Shown here in pieces: positions 30,256-39,784 of a stretch of DNA of 64,000 nt (its first letter is position 1; each line of letters starts with the position of its first letter). Position numbers and translations under genes: made by a program. This DNA is from Gilliamella apicola (GTDB taxonomy: Bacteria; Pseudomonadota; Gammaproteobacteria; Enterobacterales; Orbaceae): the NCBI RefSeq assembly GCF_003202915.1, contig NZ_QGLP01000003.1, positions 1 to 64,000 on the forward strand, given 5' to 3'. The notes under the pieces were generated by a model that was not told the DNA's origin, made no database searches, and saw only the letters and a program-made list of their open reading frames with translations.

Positions 30256-33030
30256 ATGCCAAATAATACGCCAATTATTTTAGTTGATGGCTCTTCTTAT
30301 CTTTATCGAGCTTTTTTTGCTTGTCCTCCTTTAACTAATGCCAAAGGTGAACCAACTGGGGCTATTTTCGGGGTTATCAATATGATTCGTAGTTTGATGA
30401 ATCAATATAATCCTACCCATATTGCAGTAGTATTTGATGCCAAAGGTGGATCATTTCGAAATGAAATTTATAGCGAATATAAAGCAACACGTGACGAAAT
30501 GCCTGAGAATTTACGCCCACAAGTCGAACCAATTCATACTATTTTAAAAGCAATGGGATTGCCTTTGCTTTGCGTTGATGGTGTTGAAGCTGATGATGTA
30601 ATAGGAACTTTAGCCAGACAAGCAGAAAAAGAAAATCTTGAGGTACTCATTAGTACTGGGGATAAAGATATAGCGCAATTAGTGAGTGATAAAGTTACAC
30701 TGATTAATACTATGAATAATACAGTGCTTGATCCGCAAGGTGTTATGGATAAATTTGGAGTGCCGCCAGAAAAAATTATCGATTATTTAGCATTAAGAGG
30801 CGACAATTCCGATAATATACCAGGTGTAGCAGGGATTGGAGAAAAAACAGCACAGGCTTTATTAACCGCTTTTGATAGTGTAAAAGATATTTATAACCAT
30901 TTAGATGATATTGAAAAATTATCGATTCGAGGCGCTAAATCATTAAAGCAAAAATTAATAGACAATCAAAAAGATGCTGAGCTTTCTTATCTATTAGCAA
31001 CCATTAAAACCGATGTGGCATTAGATTTTACCAATGAACAACTACTTGTTACAGATATTGATGTAAATAAGTTAGTCGAATTATTCGCTTATTATGGTTT
31101 TCATCGTTGGCAAAAAGAATTAATAGCGGGTAATTTTTTAAAACAACAAAAACTAACGGCTACTGATATTAATAATATGTCGTTGTTCTCACAGAAAAGC
31201 GATACCGTTAAAGATAAGATTGACACCGATTATCAATGCATATTAACCCATGAGCAGTTCGATGATTGGCTCAGTAAATTAGCTAACTGTCAGCAGTTTG
31301 CTTTTGATACTGAAACGGATAATGTTGACCATATTCATGCTAAATTGGTTGGCATATCGCTAAGTGTTACACCTCATCAAGCTGCTTATATTCCAATTAA
31401 TCACCAATATCTTGGTGTGCCAGATCAATTACCATTAAATGAGGTATTAACTAAGTTAAAACCAATATTAGAAAACCCTAAAATTAAAAAAATCGCTCAA
31501 AATGCCAAATTTGATTATAGTGTGTTAGCTAATTATGGTATCCATGTGCAAGGTATTGCTTATGATACCATGTTAGAGTCTTACGTGTTAAACAGTACTG
31601 AACGACACGATATGGATAGTATGGCAAATCGTTATTTGCATCTTAAAACTATTACCTATAATGAATTAACCAAGGTGGATAAAAAACAGGTCACCATCGA
31701 TGCTATTGAGGTTGAAAAAACCACACAGTATGCCGCTGAAGATGCCGATGTTACTCTGCAACTTCATCAGAAACTATGGCCGGAACTGGAAAAAGACCAA
31801 AAGCTCACCAAATTATTTACCGATATTGAAATGCCACTGGCGATTGTGTTGGCCGATATGGAAAGAACAGGGGTGTTAATTGACGCTAAACAGTTAAATG
31901 AGTATTCCACAGAATTAAATAAAAAAATGCTAGAAATAGAAGCTGAATTGCAATTTCTAGCGGGTGAAAAATTTAATCCTTCTTCACCAAAACAGATCCA
32001 AGCTATTTTATTTGATAAACACCAACTACCCGTATTAAAAAAGACCCCAAAAGGTGATCCATCAACGAGTGAAGATGTGCTCAGTGAGCTTGCTGAGCAA
32101 TATGTTTTACCACGTAAAATTTTGTTTTATCGTAGCTTGGCAAAACTGAAAAATACTTATACTGATAAATTACCTTTGATGATGAGTCCAATCGACCACC
32201 GAATTCATACCAATTACAACCAAATTGGTACGGTAACAGGACGGCTGTCATCAAATGATCCAAATTTACAAAATATTCCAGTTCGTAATGAAGAGGGGCG
32301 GCGAATTCGGCAAGCATTTATTGCACCACAAGATTATAAGATTATTTCAGCCGATTATTCGCAAATAGAGTTGCGCATTATGGCGCATTTATCACAAGAT
32401 CAAAGTCTGCTTAGCGCTTTTGCTAATGATAAAGATATTCATAGAGTAACCGCGAGTGAAGTATTAAGTAAACCAGAAGCAGATGTGACAGCCGAAGAGC
32501 GACGACGCGCTAAAGCGGTCAATTTCGGTTTGATTTATGGTATGAGTGCTTTTGGATTATCGAAACAAATTAATATTCCTCGTAAAGAAGCTCAATTCTA
32601 TATTGATCGTTATTTTGAACGTTATCCTGGTGTACAAATTTATATGGAGGAAACACGCCAATTGGCAGCACAACAAGGCTATGTGGAAACTCTATCAGGA
32701 AGACGATTATATTTACCAAAAATCATTTCTGGCAATGCTATTGAAAAACGAGGAGCTGAACGTGCCGCAATTAATGCGCCAATGCAAGGTACTGCAGCAG
32801 ATATCATCAAAACCGCTATGATTAAGATGAGTGAGTGGATAAAAAATCAACCGACCGGTAATATCAAAATGGTGATGCAAGTGCACGATGAACTGGTGTT
32901 TGAGGTTAAAGAAGAGTTGGTGAGTGAATATAGTGCATTGATTAAATCAATTATGGAAAATTGTTACCAACTGTCAGTACCATTAAAAGTAGACGTCGGT
33001 GTAGGTAATAATTGGGATGAAGCGCATTAA
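30256..33030 (+). CDS. polA: DNA polymerase I PolA
   Basis: Three-domain repair and Okazaki-fragment polymerase, 924 residues (E. coli 928). The 5'-3' nuclease has GVEADDVIGTLA and SDNIPGVAGIGEKTA; the proofreading domain retains its acidic residues (FAFDTETD, QNAKFDYSVL, YAAEDADVTLQLH) so 3'-5' activity should be intact; the polymerase has DYSQIELRIMAH (motif A), RRAKAVNFGLIYGMSAFG (motif B) and QVHDELVFEV (motif C). Monocistronic. Confidence 0.98.
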   Translation: MPNNTPIILVDGSSYLYRAFFACPPLTNAKGEPTGAIFGVINMIRSLMNQYNPTHIAVVFDAKGGSFRNEIYSEYKATRDEMPENLRPQVEPIHTILKAMGLPLLCVDGVEADDVIGTLARQAEKENLEVLISTGDKDIAQLVSDKVTLINTMNNTVLDPQGVMDKFGVPPEKIIDYLALRGDNSDNIPGVAGIGEKTAQALLTAFDSVKDIYNHLDDIEKLSIRGAKSLKQKLIDNQKDAELSYLLATIKTDVALDFTNEQLLVTDIDVNKLVELFAYYGFHRWQKELIAGNFLKQQKLTATDINNMSLFSQKSDTVKDKIDTDYQCILTHEQFDDWLSKLANCQQFAFDTETDNVDHIHAKLVGISLSVTPHQAAYIPINHQYLGVPDQLPLNEVLTKLKPILENPKIKKIAQNAKFDYSVLANYGIHVQGIAYDTMLESYVLNSTERHDMDSMANRYLHLKTITYNELTKVDKKQVTIDAIEVEKTTQYAAEDADVTLQLHQKLWPELEKDQKLTKLFTDIEMPLAIVLADMERTGVLIDAKQLNEYSTELNKKMLEIEAELQFLAGEKFNPSSPKQIQAILFDKHQLPVLKKTPKGDPSTSEDVLSELAEQYVLPRKILFYRSLAKLKNTYTDKLPLMMSPIDHRIHTNYNQIGTVTGRLSSNDPNLQNIPVRNEEGRRIRQAFIAPQDYKIISADYSQIELRIMAHLSQDQSLLSAFANDKDIHRVTASEVLSKPEADVTAEERRRAKAVNFGLIYGMSAFGLSKQINIPRKEAQFYIDRYFERYPGVQIYMEETRQLAAQQGYVETLSGRRLYLPKIISGNAIEKRGAERAAINAPMQGTAADIIKTAMIKMSEWIKNQPTGNIKMVMQVHDELVFEVKEELVSEYSALIKSIMENCYQLSVPLKVDVGVGNNWDEAH

Positions 33031-33202
33031 TTTTTAAATTAACTTCATCCGATAGTATATAGTGTGTTTTTTTATATTAGAATATATATTGAGTAAATAG
33101 TTAAAATAAGTTACTGATTATGCCTTTGACTAGTGGCTTGCTGAAACCTTTTGGCATGTTAGAATAGGCAACTAAATCTAATTTATCACAAAATATTATT
33201 GT

Positions 33203-33223
33203 CTTTCCCATTTACGGGAAAAG
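33203..33223 (+). other. Small hairpin in the polA-gltX gap
   Basis: TTTCCC (33204-33209) pairs with GGGAAA (33216-33221). It lies immediately upstream of the stronger terminator-like hairpin and could belong to the same short RNA or leader. Confidence 0.45.
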
Positions 33224-33230
33224 TTTGAAT

Positions 33231-33275
33231 AAAAAAGAGCGCGAGTGACGAATTGATGTTCTAGTGTTCTTTTTT
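33231..33275 (+). terminator. Terminator-like hairpin 20 bases before gltX
   Basis: AAAAAAGAGCGC (33231-33242) can pair along 12 positions (three G-U) with GTGTTCTTTTTT (33264-33275), giving a stem ending in a T tract. The loop is 21 bases. Because gltX starts only 20 bases later, it is either an attenuator of gltX or the 3' end of a short RNA from the 265-base gap (E. coli has the sRNA Spot 42 after polA, but no sequence match is visible here). Confidence 0.6.
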
Positions 33276-33295
33276 GTTATTTATAGGATTATTTC

Positions 33296-34726
33296 ATGAA
33301 AATTAAAACCCGTTTTGCGCCAAGCCCAACAGGTTACTTACATGTTGGTGGTGCTCGTACTGCGCTTTATTCTTGGCTTTATACCCGCCATGCACATGGC
33401 GCCTTTGTATTGCGTATTGAAGATACCGACCTTGAACGTTCAACACCAGAAGCCATTGATGCGATTATGGAAGGTATGAACTGGTTAAAATTATCATGGG
33501 ATGAAGGTCCCTATTTCCAAACTAAGCGCTTTGATCGCTACAATCAAGTTATTGAAGAAATGTTGGCGAAGGGAACGGCTTATCGTTGCTATTGCTCAAA
33601 AAATCGCCTAGAAAAATTGCGTGAAGAGCAAATGGCTAAAGGCGAAAAAGCACGTTATGATGGCCATTGCCGTTGTGATGAAGTGCAAAAACAACATTCC
33701 CATAGCGAACCGCATGTTGTTCGTTTTGCTAATCCGGTTGATGGCGTTGTGATTTTCAATGATTTAATTCGTGGACCGATCGAAATTGCCAATAAAGAGC
33801 TTGATGATCTCATCATTCGTCGTACTGATGGTTCTCCAACTTATAACTTTTGTGTTGTTGTTGATGACTGGGATATGGAAATCACCCATGTGATTCGTGG
33901 TGAAGATCATATCAATAATACCCCTCGACAAATTAATATTTTAAAAGCATTAGGGGCACCACTGCCTGAATATGGTCATGTATCGATGATTTTAGGTGAT
34001 GATGGTCAAAAACTCTCGAAACGTCATGGCGCAGTGAGCGTGATGCAATATCGTGATGATGGCTATTTGCCAGAAGCCTTGCTTAACTATTTAGTTCGTC
34101 TTGGTTGGTCGCATGGCGATCAAGAGATATTTTCAGTACCAGAAATGATTGATTTCTTCTCGCTAGAAGCCGTTAGCAAATCAGCCAGTGCCTTTAATAC
34201 TGAAAAATTACTCTGGTTAAATCATCATTATATTAACCATTTAGATGCTGATTATGTTGCCCAACATTTAGTTTGGCATATGAATCAACAAGGTTATGAT
34301 TTAACCCAAGGTCCAGATTTAATTACTATCGTTAAACTCTTTGGTGAACGTTGTAAAACATTAAAAGAGATGGCTGAATCATGTCATTATTGTTATCAAG
34401 ATTTTGATGAGTTTGATAGTGATGCGGCTAAAAAACATTTACGGCCGGTCGCCAAAGAACCTTTAGAAGCAATTAAAGCCAAAATTGAAGCGATTTCCGA
34501 TTTCGATTGGCAAATTGATAAAATTCATCATGCTATTGAGGAAACCGCAACTGAACTTGAAGTTGGTATGGGAAAAGTCGGTATGCCACTTCGTGTTGCA
34601 GTAACGGGGATAGGTCAATCACCTTCTGTTGATGCAACGGTTTATGCTGTTGGGAAAAAACGCACATTAGCAAGAATTGACAAAGCATTAGCTTATATTG
34701 CTAACAGAGAGCAAACTCAAGCATAA
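33296..34726 (+). CDS. gltX: Glutamyl-tRNA synthetase GltX
   Basis: Class I synthetase. Motifs: [20 protein letters not shown] (HIGH region, residues 7-26), the zinc-binding CYC...CRC insert near residues 98-127 and [12 protein letters not shown] (KMSKS equivalent). Length 476 (E. coli 471), discriminating or not being unclear. The ATG follows ATAGGATTATTTC. A terminator-like hairpin directly precedes it. Confidence 0.97.
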   Translation: MKIKTRFAPSPTGYLHVGGARTALYSWLYTRHAHGAFVLRIEDTDLERSTPEAIDAIMEGMNWLKLSWDEGPYFQTKRFDRYNQVIEEMLAKGTAYRCYCSKNRLEKLREEQMAKGEKARYDGHCRCDEVQKQHSHSEPHVVRFANPVDGVVIFNDLIRGPIEIANKELDDLIIRRTDGSPTYNFCVVVDDWDMEITHVIRGEDHINNTPRQINILKALGAPLPEYGHVSMILGDDGQKLSKRHGAVSVMQYRDDGYLPEALLNYLVRLGWSHGDQEIFSVPEMIDFFSLEAVSKSASAFNTEKLLWLNHHYINHLDADYVAQHLVWHMNQQGYDLTQGPDLITIVKLFGERCKTLKEMAESCHYCYQDFDEFDSDAAKKHLRPVAKEPLEAIKAKIEAISDFDWQIDKIHHAIEETATELEVGMGKVGMPLRVAVTGIGQSPSVDATVYAVGKKRTLARIDKALAYIANREQTQA

Positions 34727-34774
34727 TCATATTCCGTCGCCGATAATATTCGGCGACTCACTTATAGAGAGTTT

Positions 34775-36382
34775 ATGATGACTCGCTTAAAGAAACGTTA
34801 TTGGATTCCAGCCATTATATTACTTATTATAGTAATAGTAAGCTTATATGGTTGGCGATATTGGCTAGCATTTAAGGATGAACATAATCTTTCTGTAGAC
34901 TGGCAAGGTCTCGATATCAGCCTTGACGGATTATCTTTTGCTGAACTCAGTATTTCTCAACAACCACAATTATCGTTAAAAGCAAACAATATTAAACTAT
35001 CTTGGTCAACTTTAACTGCAAAAAGTATTGATATTTATTGGCAACCTATCGGGTTAACTGACAAATCCACTTTGCCAAAGGTGGCAGATAATGTTAACCA
35101 ACAACTCGAGCAATCCCGATTCAACTCTTCGCTTATATCTACCGTCATTTATTGGTTACCGAAAACAATTAAAGTCGATTCGTTAAAATTTTATCAACAA
35201 AAAAATGAGTTAGTTAATCTAAAGGTTGAAGCCACTAAAAATCAAAACACTATTGAGCTCAATCTAGCAAGCAATACTCAGGATATGGCAACGCTTGCGG
35301 GCAATGTCTCATTCAATCAATCTCATTCTTGTTTTGTCATTGAAAGTGGCATTTTGACTACCTCTTTACACCACTTTGGTATCGAAAAAGGTAATTTAAC
35401 TTTACCATTTAGCGGAGTTTTAACCGATAAACAACTTACTTTAAAAAGTAGCGACAAAGCATTACTTAATATCGATAAAGCTAAATTTTCAGATGATTTA
35501 CTGGTGCAAAAACTAGTTGGTAAACTTGTATTTGAATTAGTCATACCGATTCCATTCCAATCAAGACAGATCAATGGTAATGTGGCGTTAATTATCAACC
35601 AATTTAATGGGATATATAAAGCGAGTGCAATTAAATCTGCAGTTGGTGATATCAGCATTTTAGTAAAAAATAATCAACTTTCTATTTCGACTTCGTCACT
35701 AACTATTCAAGAAGTTAATATTGGTGTAAGTTTCGAGAAAGTTAAACTTGCTGGTAGTTATTTGGCATCTTTAGATAAACCGCTTAACGGTATTGTAAAA
35801 TGGCAATTAGCTCAAGCTACTATTTTTTCTGGTTTAGTTTTTCTTGATAAAGGACAATTGAACTTTGCTAAATTACCTCAACAATTTAATTTAAGGTTAA
35901 AAAAGTTACAATTAAAGGATATCTTTGCTAAATATCCGGCGGAAGGTTTAGCTGGTGATGGCGCTATTGATGGAACTTTGCCGGTAACACTATTACCATC
36001 GAGTAAAAAAGGGTCGGCTTTAACGGAAGTAATTATCAAAAATGGTCAATTAGTTACGGTTAATGAAGGTTCCTTGCGGTTCGATAATTCTGCCCTGAAA
36101 AATTACGCGCTTGCAAATCCTAATATGAAAATTCTCACTGATCTTATTAAGAATTTTCATTATACTAAATTATCTGGTACCGTTAATTACGCCAATGAAA
36201 TTGCTAAATTAGGACTAAACATTCAAGGAAGTAACCGTGATGTTGAGAATGATAAAGCAGTAAATTTAAATATTAATCTTGAAGAAAATATTGCAAAATT
36301 AATAATCAGTTTACAACTTGCTGATCAAATAAACGAACCTATTCGAAAACGTATTGAAGCGTATTTAAAAAGGAAATCTTGA
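34775..36382 (+). CDS. ydbH: YdbH family intermembrane phospholipid transport protein, short form
   Basis: One of the AsmA-like bridge proteins (with TamB and YhdP) that carry phospholipid to the outer membrane in E. coli. An N-terminal membrane anchor (residues 9-27) is followed by repetitive beta-strand sequence and a C-terminal region (GDGAIDGTLPV, IKNGQLVTVNEGSLRF, NYALANPNMKILTDLIKNFHYTKLSGTVNY) resembling the YdbH C terminus. It is 535 residues against about 879 in E. coli, so the periplasmic rod would be much shorter. The ynbE and ydbL genes follow, confirming identity by context. Confidence 0.85.
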   Translation: MMTRLKKRYWIPAIILLIIVIVSLYGWRYWLAFKDEHNLSVDWQGLDISLDGLSFAELSISQQPQLSLKANNIKLSWSTLTAKSIDIYWQPIGLTDKSTLPKVADNVNQQLEQSRFNSSLISTVIYWLPKTIKVDSLKFYQQKNELVNLKVEATKNQNTIELNLASNTQDMATLAGNVSFNQSHSCFVIESGILTTSLHHFGIEKGNLTLPFSGVLTDKQLTLKSSDKALLNIDKAKFSDDLLVQKLVGKLVFELVIPIPFQSRQINGNVALIINQFNGIYKASAIKSAVGDISILVKNNQLSISTSSLTIQEVNIGVSFEKVKLAGSYLASLDKPLNGIVKWQLAQATIFSGLVFLDKGQLNFAKLPQQFNLRLKKLQLKDIFAKYPAEGLAGDGAIDGTLPVTLLPSSKKGSALTEVIIKNGQLVTVNEGSLRFDNSALKNYALANPNMKILTDLIKNFHYTKLSGTVNYANEIAKLGLNIQGSNRDVENDKAVNLNINLEENIAKLIISLQLADQINEPIRKRIEAYLKRKS

Positions 36383-36400
36383 TAGATAAGAGGTTAATCT

Positions 36401-36586
36401 ATGCTTAAAAATATTATTACTATTATAGTGTGTAGTGCTGTACTAATGGGTTGTACGCCAACGGTTAAAGTACAAGCGCCTAACGAACCAATTAATATCA
36501 ATTTGAACGTTAAAATTGATCACGAAATTAATATCAAAGTGGATAAAGCCCTAGATAATATTATCAATAAATCAGGATTATATTAA
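36401..36586 (+). CDS. ynbE: YnbE family lipoprotein
   Basis: 61-residue lipoprotein: signal peptide with lipobox MGC at Cys18, then the conserved NEPININLNVKIDHEINIKVD segment (residues 28-47). In E. coli YnbE binds the YdbH C terminus at the outer membrane. Located 18 bases after ydbH. Confidence 0.93.
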   Translation: MLKNIITIIVCSAVLMGCTPTVKVQAPNEPININLNVKIDHEINIKVDKALDNIINKSGLY

Positions 36587-36711
36587 CTTGATAATAGTAT
36601 TTGTTGTTATTGGTTAATGAAACTGACCTTTACAGCGAAAGATTTAAAGTTTAATCGTTTTTACACATATTCATCTCATTTTAATATGATGTATTTAATA
36701 AGGAGTCTGTT

Positions 36712-37056
36712 ATGAATATCTATAAAAAAGCAACAGTAGCATTATTATCAATCACCTTAGCTTTGCCAGTATTTGCTTTAAATTTAGATCAAGCGATTGA
36801 TTCACTAGGCCAAGCTAAAGCCAATGGGTTAGTGGGAGAACAAGCTGATGGTTATTTAGGGGTAGTAAAAAATGAAGGTAATGCCAGCGAAATTGCCCAG
36901 TTAATTAATCAGGCTCGTAAACAAGAGTATCAAAAAGTATCAGCTCAAAGTAATGTGCCATTAGTGGAAGTTCAAAATAGAGCAGGAACTAAAGCACAAG
37001 AAAAAACACCAGCTGGTCAATATATTAAACAGCAAGGGCAATGGTTAAAAAAATAA
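36712..37056 (+). CDS. ydbL: YdbL family protein (DUF1318)
   Basis: 114-residue periplasmic protein with a signal peptide (cleaved near VFA/LN), then ALNLDQAIDSLGQAKANGLVGEQ and GYLGVVKNEGNASEIAQLIN, ending in PAGQYIKQQGQWLKK, as in E. coli YdbL. Third gene of ydbH-ynbE-ydbL; proposed to modulate YdbH-YnbE assembly. It is preceded by AAGGAG and a 125-base gap. Confidence 0.93.
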   Translation: MNIYKKATVALLSITLALPVFALNLDQAIDSLGQAKANGLVGEQADGYLGVVKNEGNASEIAQLINQARKQEYQKVSAQSNVPLVEVQNRAGTKAQEKTPAGQYIKQQGQWLKK

Positions 37057-37218
37057 TAGTCAACTTTTACTGAAATAGAAAAAGTATAATGATATTGTAC
37101 TTTAATTGTTAACCAATAATGTGTATGCTGTCATTTTTATGCTTTGCTTGTAATAATATTTAAAATAAATCTTATTAGTAAATAGTATCGTTTTAACGAT
37201 TTTAAATGGAGAAATTCA

Positions 37219-38892
37219 ATGTGTTCGATTTTAGGTATTCTTGATATTAAATCAGATCCAGAACAACTACGAACAAAAGCATTAGAACTATCAAGTCTAC
37301 AACGTCATCGTGGACCTGACTGGTCTGGTATTTTTGCTTCTGATAAAGCTATTTTAGCCCATGAACGTCTATCAATTGTAGATGTTAATACAGGATCTCA
37401 GCCGCTTTATAATAAAGACAAAACACTCGTTTTAGCGGTAAATGGCGAAATTTATAATCATCAAGAACTCCGAAATCAGTATAAAGATCGTTATGAGTTT
37501 CAAACAGGATCTGACTGTGAAGTGATCTTAGCTTTATACCAAGAAAAAGGTATTCATTGTCTTGATGATTTACAAGGTATGTTTGCGTTTATCCTTTATG
37601 ATATTAATAAAGGTACTTATTTTATTGGTCGTGATCATATCGGTATTATCCCAATGTATATGGGATATGATGAAAACGGCACATTTTATGTTGCCTCTGA
37701 AATGAAAGCATTAGTCCCAGTTTGTAAAACTATTGAGGCTTTCCCTCCAGGCTGTTATTTATCTAGCACTGAAGGTGAAATCAAAACCTATTACAAACGT
37801 GATTGGATGGAATACGATAATGTCAAAGATAACAAAACTGATATCAATGAACTTCGTGTTGCATTAGAGGAATCTGTTAAAAGCCACCTGATGTCTGATG
37901 TGCCTTATGGGGTTTTATTATCAGGTGGACTTGACTCTTCAGTTATCTCTGCGATTACCAAAAAGTTTTCTGCGCGTCGCGTTGAGGATCATGAAAAATC
38001 AGAAGCATGGTGGCCACAATTGCATTCATTTGCAGTAGGTTTAAAAGGTGCGCCAGATTTGAAAGCCGCGCAAGCTGTTGCTGACCATTTAGGCACCGTT
38101 CATCACGAAATTAACTTTACTATTCAAGAAGGTATTGATGCGATTCGCGATGTCATTTACTACATCGAAACTTACGATGTAACAACCATTCGTGCTTCAA
38201 CGCCAATGTATTTAATGGCGCGTAAGATCAAAGCAATGGGTATAAAAATGGTTCTATCAGGCGAAGGCGCCGATGAAGTATTTGGTGGTTATTTGTATTT
38301 CCATAAAGCGCCAAATGCAAAAGAGTTCCATGAAGAAACCGTTCGTAAATTAGCTGCACTTCATATGTATGATTGTGCTCGTGCTAATAAAGCAATGGCG
38401 GCTTGGGGTGTCGAAGCTCGGGTACCATTCTTAGATAAAAAATTCTTAGATGTTGCAATGCGCATTAACCCTACAGATAAAATGTGTGGTAGTAACGGTA
38501 AAATGGAAAAACACATTGTCCGTGAAGCCTTTGAATCTTACTTACCGGCTTCAGTAGTATGGCGCCAAAAAGAGCAATTCTCTGACGGTGTAGGTTACAG
38601 TTGGATCGATACCTTAAAAGAGATTGCTGAAAGCAAAATTACCGATCAACAGTTAGAAAACGCAAAATTCCGCTTCCCATACAATACGCCAACCTCAAAA
38701 GAAGCGTATATGTATCGTGAAATTTTTGACGAACTATTCCCAGTTGAAAGTGCGGCACATTGTGTACCGGGCGGTCCAACCGTTGCTTGTTCAACAGCGA
38801 AAGCGATTGAATGGGATGAGTCATTTAAAAATCTAAATGATCCATCAGGTCGTGCAGCAGTTGGTGTCCATAATGATGCTTATAAAAAATAA
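37219..38892 (+). CDS. asnB: Asparagine synthetase B, glutamine-hydrolysing
   Basis: Makes asparagine from aspartate, ATP and glutamine. The class II glutaminase has Cys2 directly after Met1 (MCSILGILDIKSDP); the synthetase domain has the PPi loop LLSGGLDSSVISA near residue 233 and SGEGADEVFGGY. Length 557 matches E. coli AsnB (554). Monocistronic with a strong terminator. Confidence 0.97.
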   Translation: MCSILGILDIKSDPEQLRTKALELSSLQRHRGPDWSGIFASDKAILAHERLSIVDVNTGSQPLYNKDKTLVLAVNGEIYNHQELRNQYKDRYEFQTGSDCEVILALYQEKGIHCLDDLQGMFAFILYDINKGTYFIGRDHIGIIPMYMGYDENGTFYVASEMKALVPVCKTIEAFPPGCYLSSTEGEIKTYYKRDWMEYDNVKDNKTDINELRVALEESVKSHLMSDVPYGVLLSGGLDSSVISAITKKFSARRVEDHEKSEAWWPQLHSFAVGLKGAPDLKAAQAVADHLGTVHHEINFTIQEGIDAIRDVIYYIETYDVTTIRASTPMYLMARKIKAMGIKMVLSGEGADEVFGGYLYFHKAPNAKEFHEETVRKLAALHMYDCARANKAMAAWGVEARVPFLDKKFLDVAMRINPTDKMCGSNGKMEKHIVREAFESYLPASVVWRQKEQFSDGVGYSWIDTLKEIAESKITDQQLENAKFRFPYNTPTSKEAYMYREIFDELFPVESAAHCVPGGPTVACSTAKAIEWDESFKNLNDPSGRAAVGVHNDAYKK

Positions 38893-38913
38893 ATAGTATT
38901 GTAAAGAAAAATA

Positions 38914-38939
38914 AAAAACGGGGATATTTCCCCGTTTTT
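38914..38939. terminator. Terminator between asnB and satP
   Basis: AAAAACGGGGA (38914-38924) pairs with TCCCCGTTTTT (38929-38939) around a four-base loop. The A and T flanks let it work in both directions between convergent genes. Confidence 0.93.
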
Positions 38940-38975
38940 AATGCTCACAATGCTATTATCACAAAAAAATATTGC

Positions 38976-39554
38976 TTAATGTGTTGCGCCTTTTGCCGCG
39001 CCAATTGGTAAAATTGTACGGCCGTATTGCTCATTGAGAACTTCAGCCATAGCAAGATAAATTGCACTCCCACCACAAATAATGCCTTCAAAGCCGGCAA
39101 TATGAATAATGTCATGGTTACCAGAGATGTTACCGATTGCTAATAAAGCAAATAAAACCGTTAAGCTAGCAAAAACAAATTGCAATGCATGATTTGCTTT
39201 TAAGGTGCCGATAAACATAAAGGCGGTAAAAATCCCCCACAATGCTAGAAAAATACCTAAAAAAGTTGCATCAGTGTTTACCGTTGCTGATGAAGTTGGT
39301 AAATACCAAATACCGACTAATGCTATCCAGAAAAAACCATATGAAGTAAAAGCTGTGGTGCCAAAGGTATTGCCTTTACGGAATTCTAAAATTCCGGCAA
39401 TCACTTGAGCCAGTCCACCATAAAAAATACCCATAGCAACGATGGCTGTGGTAACCGAAAAAAAGCCTGCATTATGAATATTTAATAAAATTGTTGTCAT
39501 ACCAAATCCCATAAGACCCAATGGTCCCGGATTGGCAAGTTTAGTTTGTTGCAT
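38976..39554 (-). CDS. satP: Acetate/succinate symporter SatP (GPR1/FUN34/YaaH family)
   Basis: Six-segment inner-membrane transporter of short organic acids. The N-terminal family signature NPGPLGLMGFGMTTILLNIHN starts near residue 7. The ATG at 39554 is chosen: AGGA lies eight bases upstream and MQQTKLANPGPLG matches the family; an ATG 14 codons upstream would add an unrelated tail. 192 residues (E. coli 188). A CRP-like site lies about 138 bases upstream, as E. coli satP is CRP-dependent. Confidence 0.92.
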   Translation of the reverse strand: MQQTKLANPGPLGLMGFGMTTILLNIHNAGFFSVTTAIVAMGIFYGGLAQVIAGILEFRKGNTFGTTAFTSYGFFWIALVGIWYLPTSSATVNTDATFLGIFLALWGIFTAFMFIGTLKANHALQFVFASLTVLFALLAIGNISGNHDIIHIAGFEGIICGGSAIYLAMAEVLNEQYGRTILPIGAAKGATH

Positions 39555-39654
39555 AAAATTCCTATTTTTAAACACAATAATAAAAATGGGTTGCAATAAT
39601 AAGAGGTGAGATTATCGGAATCAAGGTCTATAAAAAAATTATTTTTATTTGCCC

Positions 39655-39684
39655 CCTTGATATTAATAATAATGTTCCCATCTA
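39655..39684 (+). promoter_or_regulatory. Sigma-32 type promoter P1 of dnaK
   Basis: A -35 element CCTTGAT (39655-39661) and a -10 element CCCATCTA (39677-39684) fit the heat-shock consensus CTTGAA / CCCATNTA with a normal spacer of about 14 bases. The ATG of dnaK is 100 bases downstream. Confidence 0.78.
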
Positions 39685-39701
39685 TGTGAAAACAATTACA
39701 T
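39684..39701. promoter_or_regulatory. CRP-like site between satP and dnaK
   Basis: ATGTGA-AAACAA-TTACAT: core TGTGA-N6-TTACA at 39685-39700, one base off consensus. It probably activates satP (minus strand) and lies just downstream of the dnaK P1 -10 element. Confidence 0.65.
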
Positions 39702-39720
39702 ATCTTTGTCAAAATAAGGG

Positions 39721-39750
39721 CTTGAAATTGAATATTTAAGACTTATATAC
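39721..39750 (+). promoter_or_regulatory. Possible second dnaK promoter
   Basis: CTTGAAA (39721-39727) is a perfect sigma-32 -35 element; the region 14-16 bases on reads ACTTATATA, which fits a sigma-70 -10 better than CCCATNTA. A weaker or mixed promoter is possible. Confidence 0.45.
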
Positions 39751-39784
39751 AGAGAATAAAATACAGGTTTGAGGAGAAACGATT

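Noticed and set aside
33031..33230. Spot 42 RNA after polA
   Set aside because: Only the location matches; no recognisable sequence similarity to the E. coli RNA was seen.
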